Shown here: in pieces, positions 34,541 to 43,902 of the stretch
Position numbering within the stretch: the first letter of the stretch is position 1
Layout of the letters: each line of letters starts with the position of its first letter
Assembly (NCBI RefSeq): GCF_002940665.1
Contig: NZ_MIGY01000004.1
Location: forward strand, 1 to 64,000
DNA length: 64,000 nt
Direction of reading: 5' to 3'
Origin: Xanthomonas arboricola
Lineage (GTDB): Bacteria > Pseudomonadota > Gammaproteobacteria > Xanthomonadales > Xanthomonadaceae
Notes under the pieces: generated by a model
The model's database searches: none
What the model saw: only the letters and a program-made list of their open reading frames with translations
What the model was told of the DNA's origin: nothing
Position numbers and translations under genes: made by a program

Positions 34541-35671
34541 TCAGCTGGCGAATACGCCACGCGCATCGCGTGGCTCGCAGCGCAGGTATTGCGGCGAGGG
34601 CGTGACCGATGCGCCCAGTGCGGCAGCGGCATGCCACGGCCAGCGCGGGTCGTACAGGATGCCGCGCGCCAGCGCGATCGCGTCGGCCTGGCCGTCCTGC
34701 AGGATCGCCTCGGCCTGCGCCGGCTCGGTGATCAGGCCCACACCGATCACCGGCGTGTTGACCTGCACCTTGATCTGCTGCGCAAACGGGATCTGATAGC
34801 CCGCCTGCACCGGAATCTGCTGGCGCGGATCCAGCCCGCCGCTGGAGACATGGATGTAGTGCGCACCGCGCGCATCCAGCGCCTTGGACAAGGCGATGCT
34901 CTGCTCGAGATCCCAGCCGCCCTCCACCCAATCGGTGGCAGAGATGCGCACGCCGATGGCGAGCTTGTCCGACACCGCCGCGCGCACTGCGTCGAAGATG
35001 CGCAGCGTCAGCCGCATGCGGTTTTCCAGCGAACCGCCATACGCATCGCTGCGCTGATTGCTCAGCGGCGACAGGAACTGATGCATCAGATAGCCATGCG
35101 CGGCATGCAGCTCGATCAGCGCCAGGCCCAGGCGTTCGGCGCGCCGTGCTGCATCGACAAAGGCCTGCACCACCGCATCGATGCCGGCCTGGTCCAGTGC
35201 CTGCGGCAACGGCTGACCGTCACGGAACGCCAGCGCCGATGCGGACACGGTCTGCCAGCCATGCGCGTGATCCGGCGCGATGGCCTCGCCGCCGTTCCAC
35301 GGCAGATCGGTGGAGGCCTTGCGCCCGGCGTGCGCCAGTTGGATGCCGATCGGCATCGGCGACCACCGCCGGACCGAGTCCAGCACCTCGCCCAGCGCCT
35401 GCTCGGTGGCATCGTCGTACAAGCCGAGGTCGGCGTAGGAGATGCGCCCCTGTTGCTGCACCGCGGCCGCTTCCAGGATCAGCAGGCCGGCACCGGATTG
35501 CGACAAGGTGCCCAGATGGATGCGGTGCCAATCGCTGGCGCGGCCGTCCTGTGCGGAGTACTGGCACATCGGGGCGATGACGATCCGGTTGGCGAGCGCA
35601 AGCGGACCGAAGCGGATGGGGGAGAACAGCTGGCTCAAGGGGGCATCCACAGATGACACGGGGATGCCCAT
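34541..35671 (-). CDS. NADPH dehydrogenase, old yellow enzyme of YqjM type (376 aa)
   Basis: An FMN-binding TIM barrel. IVIAPMCQYSAQDGRASDWH matches the short YqjM/thermophilic subgroup with its regulatory Cys and Tyr. The His pair in ALIELHAAHGYLMHQFLSP binds the substrate carbonyl, and ADAIALARGILYDPRWPW contacts the flavin phosphate. It reduces activated C=C bonds of enals, enones and quinones and may detoxify plant electrophiles. It is followed by a beta-hydroxyacid-type dehydrogenase in the same direction. Confidence 0.93.
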   Translation of the reverse strand: MGIPVSSVDAPLSQLFSPIRFGPLALANRIVIAPMCQYSAQDGRASDWHRIHLGTLSQSGAGLLILEAAAVQQQGRISYADLGLYDDATEQALGEVLDSVRRWSPMPIGIQLAHAGRKASTDLPWNGGEAIAPDHAHGWQTVSASALAFRDGQPLPQALDQAGIDAVVQAFVDAARRAERLGLALIELHAAHGYLMHQFLSPLSNQRSDAYGGSLENRMRLTLRIFDAVRAAVSDKLAIGVRISATDWVEGGWDLEQSIALSKALDARGAHYIHVSSGGLDPRQQIPVQAGYQIPFAQQIKVQVNTPVIGVGLITEPAQAEAILQDGQADAIALARGILYDPRWPWHAAAALGASVTPSPQYLRCEPRDARGVFAS

Positions 35672-35719
35672 TGCACTGCGCCACGCGCGTGGGCACAACC
35701 GCTGCGATGGATCACTGCG

Positions 35720-36583
35720 TCATGCCGAACGCGCACTGGCGTCGTTGACGCTGCGTGCACGCAGTGGATCGAACGGGGTGTGCAGGAACGCCAGCGCCTG
35801 CGCGCACGACTGTTCGACCTTCAGGCTGAGCAGCTCGTCCGCGCGGGTGCGCCCGAAGTTGAGCGCGGCGATCGGCAGGCCGTTGCGTGCAGCGGTCTGC
35901 ACGAAACGAAAACCCGAATACACCATCAGCGACGAGCCCACCACCAGCACCGCATCGGCCGCCTGCAGATGCGCAAATGCGCGCTCCACGCGCTCGCGCG
36001 GCACGTTCTCGCCAAAGAACACCACATCCGGCTTCAGCACACCGCCGCACACCGGGCACGGCGGCACCACAAAACTGTCGAAGGCCACATCGTCCAGGTC
36101 CGCATCGCCATCGGGCGCCTGCGCGGCGTCCAGGTCGGCCCAGCCGGGGTTGGCGTGCTCGAGCAGCAGCTGGAATTCGGTACGGGGCATGCGCCGCTCG
36201 CAACCCATGCAGCGCACCACATCGAGCCGGCCATGCAGATCGATCACCGCCTCACTGCCGGCGGCCTGATGCAGGCGGTCCACGTTTTGCGTCAGCAGCA
36301 GTTCCAGCTGGCCGCGCGCTTCCAGTGTGGCCAATGCGTGATGGGTGGCATTGGGTTGCGCCAGCCCGAAGCGCGGCCAGCCGACCAGGCTGCGCGCCCA
36401 ATACCGCTGCCGCGTGGACAGCTCGCCCATGAAGGCCTGGAACGTCACCGGTTGCGGACGCTTCCAGCCGCCTTGCAGATCGCGGTAATCGGGAATGCCC
36501 GAATCGGTGCTGCAACCGGCGCCGGTGAGCACGAACAGGCGGCGATGGCGTTGCACGAAATCGCTGAGCATCGAATCGGACAT
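35720..36583 (-). CDS. NAD-dependent protein deacylase, Sir2 family (287 aa)
   Basis: The NAD-binding motif GAGCSTDSGIPDYRD, the catalytic region TQNVDRLHQAAGS with His in DLHGRL, and a four-Cys zinc site (CMGC and CPVC) are all present. Between the Cys pairs is an extended acidic insert (AQAPDGDADLDD). GSSLMVYSGFRFV and LNFGRTRADELL complete the Rossmann fold. The sequence fits the class II (SIRT4-like) sirtuins. It removes acyl groups from lysines using NAD. The start is the ATG at 36583. Confidence 0.94.
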   Translation of the reverse strand: MSDSMLSDFVQRHRRLFVLTGAGCSTDSGIPDYRDLQGGWKRPQPVTFQAFMGELSTRQRYWARSLVGWPRFGLAQPNATHHALATLEARGQLELLLTQNVDRLHQAAGSEAVIDLHGRLDVVRCMGCERRMPRTEFQLLLEHANPGWADLDAAQAPDGDADLDDVAFDSFVVPPCPVCGGVLKPDVVFFGENVPRERVERAFAHLQAADAVLVVGSSLMVYSGFRFVQTAARNGLPIAALNFGRTRADELLSLKVEQSCAQALAFLHTPFDPLRARSVNDASARSA

Positions 36584-36798
36584 GCATGTACCACCTTGAC
36601 CTTGGCAACGCGGCGGATCATCGCATGCATGCCGGCATCGCACTGCGTGCTGCGGACTGGACCGCATTGAAAGCGCCCGGGAAACTGGCTACTGTCGGGC
36701 TGCCGCGCAAACGAAACCGTGTCGCGCGCGGCGCAGCATGCGCACCACCTGCGCGACGCACCGCACCGGGACTCCGACATTCATCTGTTCTTCGCATT

Positions 36799-37575
36799 GT
36801 GAGCAACGCCCGCCGCCCGGACGCTCCGCCGCCTGTCGCGTATGCGCCCTTGCGCGTGGCGTTGCTGGAAGACGACGACGTGCTGCGCGAGCGGGTGTTG
36901 TTGCCAGGATTGCAACGCCACGGTTTCGAAGTGATTGCGTTACGCACCATCCGGGCATTGCTTGCGCTATTGCGCAGCGCAAGCGTGGAGTTAATCGTGC
37001 TCGACATTGGCCTGCCCGATGGCGACGGTTTTGGCTTGACCCGGCAGTTGCAGGCGATGCGCCCGGCATTGGGCATCGTGATCCTGAGCGGGCGCGGCGA
37101 TCAACCCGACCGGCTACGCGGGCTGAGCCAGGGCGCCGATGCGTACCTGGTCAAGCCGGTGGAGATCGAGATGCTGGCTGCCACGCTGTTCAGCGTGGCG
37201 CGGCGTCTGCCGCGAGGGGCGGCAGACGCACCGAGCGTACCCGCGACTGCCGCGCCCGATGCCTGGCAGCTGCAGGACGACGGCTGGTGCCTGTTCGCGC
37301 CAGATGGCAGCGCCGTGCCGTTGACCGGCTCGGAACGATTGGTGCTGCAGTGCCTGTGGCAGTCGTCCGGGCGGCTGGTGAGCCGCAGCGCGCTGCTGAC
37401 CGCGCTGGGCGGCAGCCTGGGCATCGAGATCGATCCGCACCGGCTGGATGCATTGCTGCATCGGCTGCGCCACAAGGTGCTGGAGCGCAGCGGCACCGCA
37501 TTGCCGCTGACCTCCGTGCGCGGCGCCGGCTACCTGCTCATGCCGCAGGTGCGGGCACCAACGGCAGGCTCATGA
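36799..37575 (+). CDS. OmpR-family response regulator (258 aa)
   Basis: The receiver domain shows LLEDDDVLRE, phospho-acceptor Asp69 in IVLDIGLPDGDG, Ser in VILSGRGD and Lys in YLVKPVE. A linker leads to a C-terminal winged helix (LTGSERLVLQCLWQSSGRLVS and LDALLHRLRHKVLE). The start is probably GTG at 36799; no ATG with a ribosome-binding site is closer. Its 3' end overlaps the 3' end of a convergent histidine kinase gene by 38 bases, and the two are plausible partners though not in an operon. Confidence 0.88.
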   Translation: MSNARRPDAPPPVAYAPLRVALLEDDDVLRERVLLPGLQRHGFEVIALRTIRALLALLRSASVELIVLDIGLPDGDGFGLTRQLQAMRPALGIVILSGRGDQPDRLRGLSQGADAYLVKPVEIEMLAATLFSVARRLPRGAADAPSVPATAAPDAWQLQDDGWCLFAPDGSAVPLTGSERLVLQCLWQSSGRLVSRSALLTALGGSLGIEIDPHRLDALLHRLRHKVLERSGTALPLTSVRGAGYLLMPQVRAPTAGS

Positions 37576-38941
37576 CGAACTGCGTGCCTGCGCCCGGCAC
37601 ACTGTCCACACTCAGCAAGCCGCCGGCCTGCAGCACAAGTTCGTGCGCCACTGCCAGGCCCAGACCGGTGCCCTTGCCGACCGGCTTGGTGGTGAAGAAC
37701 GGCTCGAATACCTGCGCCAATACCTCGGCCGGCATGCCGTGGCCGGTATCGACCAAGGCAATGCGGACCATCGTGTGCTGCCGCGACACCCGTACGCTGA
37801 AATTGCCGCCATCGGGCATCGCATCACGTGCATTGGCGGCGAAGTTGAGCATGACCAGGTCGAACTGGCTGCGGTCCAGACAGACCGGCACCGGCGCTGC
37901 GCAGGTGTCCACCTGCAGTCGCACGTGCGCGCCGAGCAGGTGCGCCAGCATGGGGGCGATCGCCTGCACCGCCTGCGCCGCATCGAAGTGCGTTGGCACT
38001 GCCAGATCGCGTCGGCTGAAGCTGAGCAGCTTGCCGCTGATGGTGCTGCCGCGCTGCGCGGCCAGGGCAATGCCTTCCAGCGCCTCGGCCATCGCCACGG
38101 CATCGCGCGGCGGGTCGAAGTCCAGTTCGTGCAGGCGATGGCGCTGCTCGGCGTATCCCAGGATCGCGCCGAGGATGTTGTTGAAGTCGTGCGACACGCC
38201 ACTGGCCAGCTGGCCCACCGATTCGATTTTCTGCAGATGCAGCACGCGCTGCTGCGCCTGCTCGCGCTCGCGGATTTCCACCTGTAGGCGCGCCGCGGTA
38301 CGCCGCGCACGGTGCAGGCTTTCGCGCAGCGCCGCCACGCTGCGATCCAGCACCAGGGTGACCATCAGATAGCTCATCGCCAGCGACGGCAGATTCTGGA
38401 ACGGGCTGCGCCCGTCCTGCGGATTGCGTCCCCACGGGCTGGCCATGCCCAGCAGAAACACCAGGGCGATGCACGCATAGACGCTCCACAGCGCGCGCCG
38501 CCCGATCACCAATGCCGCCAGGGTCAGCAGCAGCAGCGGGAACGGGTCGAAGGCCTGCAATTGATAACCGAATGCCACATTGGCGATTACCGCCGAGCAC
38601 AGCACCACCGTGATGAACATGCCGATCGCCGGTTTCACTGCGCCCTGGCGGATGCGCCAGATGCCGTACCAGGCCGCGAGGGCGATCGCCGCGTCGGTGC
38701 CCAGGTCCACCGCCAACTGCACGGTCGTCATCTGCAGTCTGGCGTTGAGCAGGATGTACAGCTTGTTGAGCGGGATCTCCAGGCCCAGATACAACAGCAA
38801 CAGTTGCAGCGCAGGTGCATTGCGGCGATCCACCGGGTCGCGTACCGGCACCCGGCGCAACCAAACCGCTGCGCTACGCCAGCAGCGTTGCAGCCAACTC
38901 AGTGACCGCATTTGTGAAAGGCATCGCACCGGCACTGGCAT
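37538..38941 (-). CDS. Membrane-bound histidine kinase (467 aa)
   Basis: Five to six membrane helices occupy residues about 35-195 (for example AIGMFITVVLCSAVIANVAF). A coiled-coil linker precedes the dimerisation box LASGVSHDFNNILGAILGY with the phospho-acceptor His. The ATPase shows MLNFAANARDAMP, VDTGHGMP, FEPFFTTKP and GTGLGLAV. The His-Asp-Phe-Asn-Asn form is typical of NtrB-like or hybrid-type kinases. There is no receiver domain of its own. The start is uncertain: ATGs at 38983, 38941 and 38911 are all in frame and none has a clear ribosome-binding site. It converges on and overlaps a response-regulator gene. Confidence 0.87.
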   Translation of the reverse strand: MPVPVRCLSQMRSLSWLQRCWRSAAVWLRRVPVRDPVDRRNAPALQLLLLYLGLEIPLNKLYILLNARLQMTTVQLAVDLGTDAAIALAAWYGIWRIRQGAVKPAIGMFITVVLCSAVIANVAFGYQLQAFDPFPLLLLTLAALVIGRRALWSVYACIALVFLLGMASPWGRNPQDGRSPFQNLPSLAMSYLMVTLVLDRSVAALRESLHRARRTAARLQVEIREREQAQQRVLHLQKIESVGQLASGVSHDFNNILGAILGYAEQRHRLHELDFDPPRDAVAMAEALEGIALAAQRGSTISGKLLSFSRRDLAVPTHFDAAQAVQAIAPMLAHLLGAHVRLQVDTCAAPVPVCLDRSQFDLVMLNFAANARDAMPDGGNFSVRVSRQHTMVRIALVDTGHGMPAEVLAQVFEPFFTTKPVGKGTGLGLAVAHELVLQAGGLLSVDSVPGAGTQFVMSLPLVPAPAA

Positions 38942-39064
38942 GGCGGTGAGTCTAGCGTGAAACGGGCGTGAGTCTTCGCGCATTGATCGGCGAAAACCCG
39001 GCTGACTTAATCGCGGGTAAATTCCCCACCGCCGTCACCGACGGCACCAGCCCAGGTGTTTCGC

Positions 39065-41383
39065 ATGTCTACGCTCCGTCCGTTACCGGCACCATGTCTG
39101 TCCGGCGCCGCCCCCATCGTTGCGCAATTGTCTTACAGCCTGTTGACCGCCGGCCTGTTGCTGGCGCTGGCCAGTTCGGCGGCGTTTGCGCAGACGACGC
39201 CGACCGCCGCAACAGCGGCAGTGTCCGCAGCGCCGACCGATGCCAGCACCGTGAGCGAACCGGTCGAATCGAATGACGCCACTGACCCCAACGACAATGT
39301 GACGCCGCTGTCCGCGCAGGCGGCCGAGTATTACTTCCAGGCCGAAGGGCTCAACGATGGCAGCGACAGCGCCGTGGCCGCCGGAACGCGCGCAGTGGCG
39401 GTCGGTCCGCGTGCGGACGCCAGCGGCGGTTGGGCGGTGGCCGTCGGCCATCACAGCACCGCCTCGGCGGACGCGGCCATCGCCATGGGCGACGGTGCGC
39501 TGGCAAGCGGTACCTCGTCGATCGCGATCGGCGGCAGTTTCTTCGGCAGCGGCTTCGGCGATGCGCAGGGCGCCACCAGCACCGGCTTCGGCTCGCTGGC
39601 GGTGGGCACCTTTGCCCAATCCAGCGGAGCTTCCGCCGCCGCGCTTGGCTGGGCCTCCAGTGCCGGCGGCGACAGTGCCGTGGCGGTCGGGGCTTCGGCC
39701 GATGCCAATGCCCAATACGCCACCGCGCTGGGCAGCTCCTCGCGCGCCGAGGCCGAGCAATCGCTGGCCGCCGGTTACGCCGCCACCGCCAGCGGCGTCG
39801 GTGCAATCAGCCAGGGCGGTTTCAGCACCGCGTCCGGCTTCTTCGGCATCGCCATCGGTTACGGCGCCGGCGCTACCGGCGATGGCGGGATCGCCATCGG
39901 CGATGCTGCGTCGGCGGCCGGCCAGCAGAGCGTGGCCATCGGCGCCAGCAATGCCAACATCCCCGCGCAGGCCAATGGCATCGGCAGCACCACCGTTGGC
40001 GCGGGCGCCTGGTCGCTGGCCGACTACGGCACCGCGTTGGGCTTCGACAGCCATGCCGATGCCGAACTGAGTATCGCCATCGGTGCCCACGCCATCGCCA
40101 CCAGCCTGAGTAGCGTGTCGATCGGCGACAGCGCGTTTGCCGACGGCGACTACGCGCTGGCGCTGGGCTCGATCGCCAGCGCCAACGGCAGCGGTGCGGT
40201 CGCACTGGGCAGCGGCGCCACCGCGTTGGGTGAAAACACACTGGCTGTGGGCTTCAACGCCTCGGCGCCGGCATCCAACAGTGTTGCGCTGGGTGCGGGT
40301 TCCTCGGCCGAGCGCGCCGACAGCGTGGCGTTCGGCAGTGAAGGCGCCGAGCGTCAGTTGACCCATGTGGCGGCCGGCACCGCTGCCACCGATGCGGTCA
40401 ACGTTTCGCAACTGCAGAGCATCGCCACTGCGCTTGGCGCCGGCTCGGTACTCGACAACGGCGTCCTGGTCGGCGGCACGTATCTGATTCAGGGCACCAG
40501 CTACGCCAGCGTCGGTGCGGCGATGACCGCCCTGGATCAGGCACTGAACGGCCTGGACAGCGGCGGCGCCAACAGCGGCACGGTCGCGGTGGGCGGCAGC
40601 GGCAGCGATGCGCAGATCGGCGCCGGTACCAACGCGGTGGCGATCGGCTCCAATGCGGTTGCCAATGGGGAAAACGGCATGGCCGTGGGCACCAGCGCAC
40701 TGGCCTACGGCCCCAACGACACCGCGCTGGGCGCCAATGCCCGCGTCAATGCCGACGGCAGCACCGCCGTTGGCGCCAATACCAGCATCGCCGCCACCGC
40801 CACCAATGCGGTGGCGGTGGGCGAAAGTGCCAGCGTCGGCGCCGCCTCCGGCACCGCGATCGGCCAGGGTGCGGCGGTGAGCGCCGACAACGCCGTGGCG
40901 CTGGGCCGCAATGCGGTGGCCAACCGCGCCAACACGGTATCGGTGGGCAGTGCCGGTGCAGAGCGCCAGGTGGTCAATGTCGCCGCCGGCACGGCCGCCA
41001 CCGACGCGGTCAACCTGCAACAGCTGCAGGCCGGCGACGCAGCGTCGGTGGCCACGGCCAACGCCTATACCGACAACCGCATCGACAGCTGGGACACCAA
41101 CCTCGCCTCGTTGCGCAGCGACACCGACCGCCGCTTCCACAGCCTGGACCAGCGCATCGATCGCATGGGCGCGATCAGCGGTGCCTACGCGGGGATGGCA
41201 ATGAACACCGCTGGCCTGTCCGGTGCCAACCGGGTGGGCGTCGGCGTCGGCTCGCAGGGCGGCGAAAGCGCGCTGGCGGTCGGTTATCAGCGTGCGCTGG
41301 GCAATCGCGCCAGCGTGTCCATCGGCGGAGCCTTCGCCGGCAACGAGAAGAGCGTGTCGGCCGGCGCCGGCTTCAGCTGGTAA
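39065..41383 (+). CDS. Trimeric autotransporter adhesin, YadA family (772 aa)
   Basis: After an extended signal region (LLALASSAAFAQ) come dozens of 14-16-residue head repeats of the pattern SVAIG-x-x-A, a beta-roll. Two neck motifs follow (GAERQLTHVAAGTAATDAVN and GAERQVVNVAAGTAATDAVN), then a short coiled-coil stalk and a C-terminal four-strand anchor ending AGAGFSW. Trimers fold a barrel in the outer membrane and export the head. It likely mediates attachment to plant surfaces or biofilm, like Xanthomonas XadA/XadB. The ATG at 39065 is preferred to an in-frame GTG three codons earlier. A subtilisin-type protease follows 56 bases downstream. Confidence 0.95.
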   Translation: MSTLRPLPAPCLSGAAPIVAQLSYSLLTAGLLLALASSAAFAQTTPTAATAAVSAAPTDASTVSEPVESNDATDPNDNVTPLSAQAAEYYFQAEGLNDGSDSAVAAGTRAVAVGPRADASGGWAVAVGHHSTASADAAIAMGDGALASGTSSIAIGGSFFGSGFGDAQGATSTGFGSLAVGTFAQSSGASAAALGWASSAGGDSAVAVGASADANAQYATALGSSSRAEAEQSLAAGYAATASGVGAISQGGFSTASGFFGIAIGYGAGATGDGGIAIGDAASAAGQQSVAIGASNANIPAQANGIGSTTVGAGAWSLADYGTALGFDSHADAELSIAIGAHAIATSLSSVSIGDSAFADGDYALALGSIASANGSGAVALGSGATALGENTLAVGFNASAPASNSVALGAGSSAERADSVAFGSEGAERQLTHVAAGTAATDAVNVSQLQSIATALGAGSVLDNGVLVGGTYLIQGTSYASVGAAMTALDQALNGLDSGGANSGTVAVGGSGSDAQIGAGTNAVAIGSNAVANGENGMAVGTSALAYGPNDTALGANARVNADGSTAVGANTSIAATATNAVAVGESASVGAASGTAIGQGAAVSADNAVALGRNAVANRANTVSVGSAGAERQVVNVAAGTAATDAVNLQQLQAGDAASVATANAYTDNRIDSWDTNLASLRSDTDRRFHSLDQRIDRMGAISGAYAGMAMNTAGLSGANRVGVGVGSQGGESALAVGYQRALGNRASVSIGGAFAGNEKSVSAGAGFSW

Positions 41384-41439
41384 GCCGCCTGCCCCCCTCG
41401 CCCGCCTGCTCCCCCCGCGTTTCTTCCAGAGACTTCTTC

Positions 41440-43395
41440 ATGTCGAACCGTATCCCGCTCCTCGCACCGGCGCTGCTGTCCCTGTCGCTGGGCCTTGCGC
41501 TTCCCGCCGCCCACGCGCAATCGGCCTCCACGCCATTGTCGGTACTCTCCAGCGGCAGCCAATCGCGCTTTTACGATGGCCTGATCGTCACCTACCGCAA
41601 CGGCAGCACCGAACGCCGCGATCCCCATGCTGCAGCCGCCAGACTGAGTATGGTCATGGCCGCGCCGGCCACCCGTACGCAGTGGTCCAGCCATTACCGC
41701 CAGAGCGCGCCCAGTTTGCAGCGGGTACGTCGGCTTGCCATCGGCGCCGATCTGGTGCGCCCCAACCGCCGCCTCAGCGATGCCCAGCTCGACAGCGTGA
41801 TGCAGGCGCTGAAAGCCGATCCGTCGGTGGCGCACGTGGAACCGAACCTGCTGCTGCAGCCGATCCGCAGCACCGCCATGGCCACCGTTGCCGCAATCGC
41901 CACGCCGCCGAACGATCCGGGCTTCGAGGTGCAATGGCACCTGCGCGCGCCGGATGGTCATCTGGAAACGCTCGCACCGGACACCGCCAGCTACGCCAAC
42001 CGCGGCGGCATCGATCTGCTGCCGGCCTGGCAGTACGGCGATGGCAGCGGCGTGGTGGTGGCGGTGATCGACACCGGCATCACCCAGCACCCGGATCTGG
42101 ACCTGTCGCTGGCCGATGCCGGTTACGACTTCATCAGCAACGCCTTCATTTCCGGCCGTGCCAGCGATGGCCGCGTCGCCGGCGGCTGGGATACCGGCGA
42201 CTGGACCAGCGACGACAAGTATCTGGAGAGCAACGGCGGTTGCGCACCGCCGGGGCAGCAGAGCGACAGCTCCTGGCACGGCACCCACGTGGCCGGCACC
42301 ATCGCAATGCTGACCAACAACGCCCTGGGCATGGTGGGCATCGCGCCCCAGGCCAGGATCCTGCCGGTGCGCGCACTGGGTCATTGCGGCGGAACCACCG
42401 CCGATATCGCCGACGCCATCGTCTGGGCTTCCGGCGGCAGTGTGGCAGGCGTGCCGGACAATCCCAATCCGGCCGAAGTGATCAACATGAGCCTGGGCGG
42501 CCCTGGCATCTGCAGCAACGACACCATCACCGCGCAGGCGATCGCGGCCGCCATCGCGCGTGGCACCACCGTGGTGGTGGCCGCCGGCAACGACGGCATC
42601 GATGCCGGCGGCTCCACGCCGGCCAGTTGCCCCGGCGTGATCAACGTGGCGGCCACCGGCATCACCGGCAAGCGGGCGTTCTACTCCAGCTACGGCAACA
42701 GCGTGACCCTGGCCGGCCCGGGCGGCGGCGTGTACCCGGACGACGGCTCCAGCGGCACCGCCGTGCGCGCCGGGCTGATCTGGTCCAGCCTCAATCGCGG
42801 CACCCACGCGCCGGGCGAGCCTTCCTATGCCGGCTACTCCGGCACGTCGATGGCGGCACCGCACGTGGCCGGTGTCGCGGCATTGGCCATCAGCGCAGCG
42901 GTCGCCAACAACCAGCCGGTCCCGACACCGGCCAGGCTGCGCGAGATCCTGACCCAGACCTCGATCCCGTTCCCGGTCAAGCCAACGCTGCGCATCGGCG
43001 CCGGCATTCTCAATGCCAATGCCGCGGTCGCCCGCGCGGCCGGCGTCACCAGCGGTGGTGGCGAGCAACAGGCGGTGTTGCTCAGCCGCGGCGCGACCAT
43101 CAGCGCCGTGAGCGCCACCGCTGGCGAAGGCCCGCTGTATCGCCTGGATGTGCCGGTCAATGCGCGCAATCTGCAGATCCGCACGCTCTCCGGCCGTGGT
43201 CAGGTCAAATTGTATGTGCGCACCACACGCGCACCCGGTGCCGACGGCAGCAATGCCGACTACAGCTCCACGCGACCTGGCACTACCCAGAGCGTCCAGC
43301 TGGCATTGCCGGCTACCGACAGCTACTTCATCCGCGTGGTCGGCGGCACCGGCGGTTACAGCAACCTGAGCATCATGGCGAACTACGCACTGTAG
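41440..43395 (+). CDS. Secreted subtilisin-family serine protease (651 aa)
   Basis: Signal peptide (SLSLGLALPAAHAQ), an N-terminal propeptide to about residue 165 with an I9-like end (DPSVAHVEPN), and an S8 catalytic domain. The triad is Asp211 in AVIDTGI, His280 in WHGTHVAGT and Ser470 in YSGTSMAAPHVAG; INMSLGGPG holds the oxyanion side. The C-terminal 120 residues form a PPC-type beta domain (VSATAGEGPLYRLDV to NLSIMANYAL), usually removed after secretion by the type II system. It degrades extracellular protein. Its position after the adhesin gene suggests co-expression. Confidence 0.95.
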   Translation: MSNRIPLLAPALLSLSLGLALPAAHAQSASTPLSVLSSGSQSRFYDGLIVTYRNGSTERRDPHAAAARLSMVMAAPATRTQWSSHYRQSAPSLQRVRRLAIGADLVRPNRRLSDAQLDSVMQALKADPSVAHVEPNLLLQPIRSTAMATVAAIATPPNDPGFEVQWHLRAPDGHLETLAPDTASYANRGGIDLLPAWQYGDGSGVVVAVIDTGITQHPDLDLSLADAGYDFISNAFISGRASDGRVAGGWDTGDWTSDDKYLESNGGCAPPGQQSDSSWHGTHVAGTIAMLTNNALGMVGIAPQARILPVRALGHCGGTTADIADAIVWASGGSVAGVPDNPNPAEVINMSLGGPGICSNDTITAQAIAAAIARGTTVVVAAGNDGIDAGGSTPASCPGVINVAATGITGKRAFYSSYGNSVTLAGPGGGVYPDDGSSGTAVRAGLIWSSLNRGTHAPGEPSYAGYSGTSMAAPHVAGVAALAISAAVANNQPVPTPARLREILTQTSIPFPVKPTLRIGAGILNANAAVARAAGVTSGGGEQQAVLLSRGATISAVSATAGEGPLYRLDVPVNARNLQIRTLSGRGQVKLYVRTTRAPGADGSNADYSSTRPGTTQSVQLALPATDSYFIRVVGGTGGYSNLSIMANYAL

Positions 43396-43902
43396 GCAGC
43401 GATGCTTGGTGTCGTTGTGTCGTTAGTCGCTTTGTCGTGTCGTACCAGATGCGACATGCGGCATGCTTTGCACAGCGGCGCGCCTGGATGCGGCGGTTTG
43501 CGGCACCCAGGCGCGCCGGCCCGATCGAGCGCCAACTGGCCGAGTTGGAGCGACGTGCGCGCTGCTGGCAACGTGGCGCGAGGGGCGGCGGAGACGACGC
43601 CTGCGCCCTCCCCTGCAATGCGGCGCAAGCACCGCAATCACGCTGCTCAGCCCGCATCGCCGCGCTCGCTCGGCGTGGTTTTGGCAGGCGGCGCGGCCAC
43701 TCATCCCAGGCGACTCACACCTCTCACGCCTTTCTACCGCTCGCACCGCAGGCGCTGCCGTCGGCAACCTGCGCGAACCGGACTTTACGAATCCCGAATC
43801 CCGAATTCGCCAACCTGCCTGCCGAGCAGACGCGCATGCAACGCGCGGGGGTGTCCACGTCGGCCACGGTCACTACCCGATGATCGCGTCGGCCGCTCTG
43901 CA
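43396..43902. other. 507-bp region between convergent protease and MFS genes
   Basis: Contains no credible gene. It begins with a short run of TGTCGT-type repeats and near 43789-43812 carries GAATCCCGAATCCCGAATTC, a short tandem repeat of a class that recurs between genes in this genome (compare 54912-54950). A transcription terminator for the protease gene is not obvious. Confidence 0.5.

Noticed and set aside
39083..41140. 685-codon minus-strand frame opposite the YadA-type adhesin
   Set aside because: A shadow frame produced by the repetitive adhesin sequence; composition is Arg/Gly/His-rich and no start signal is present.
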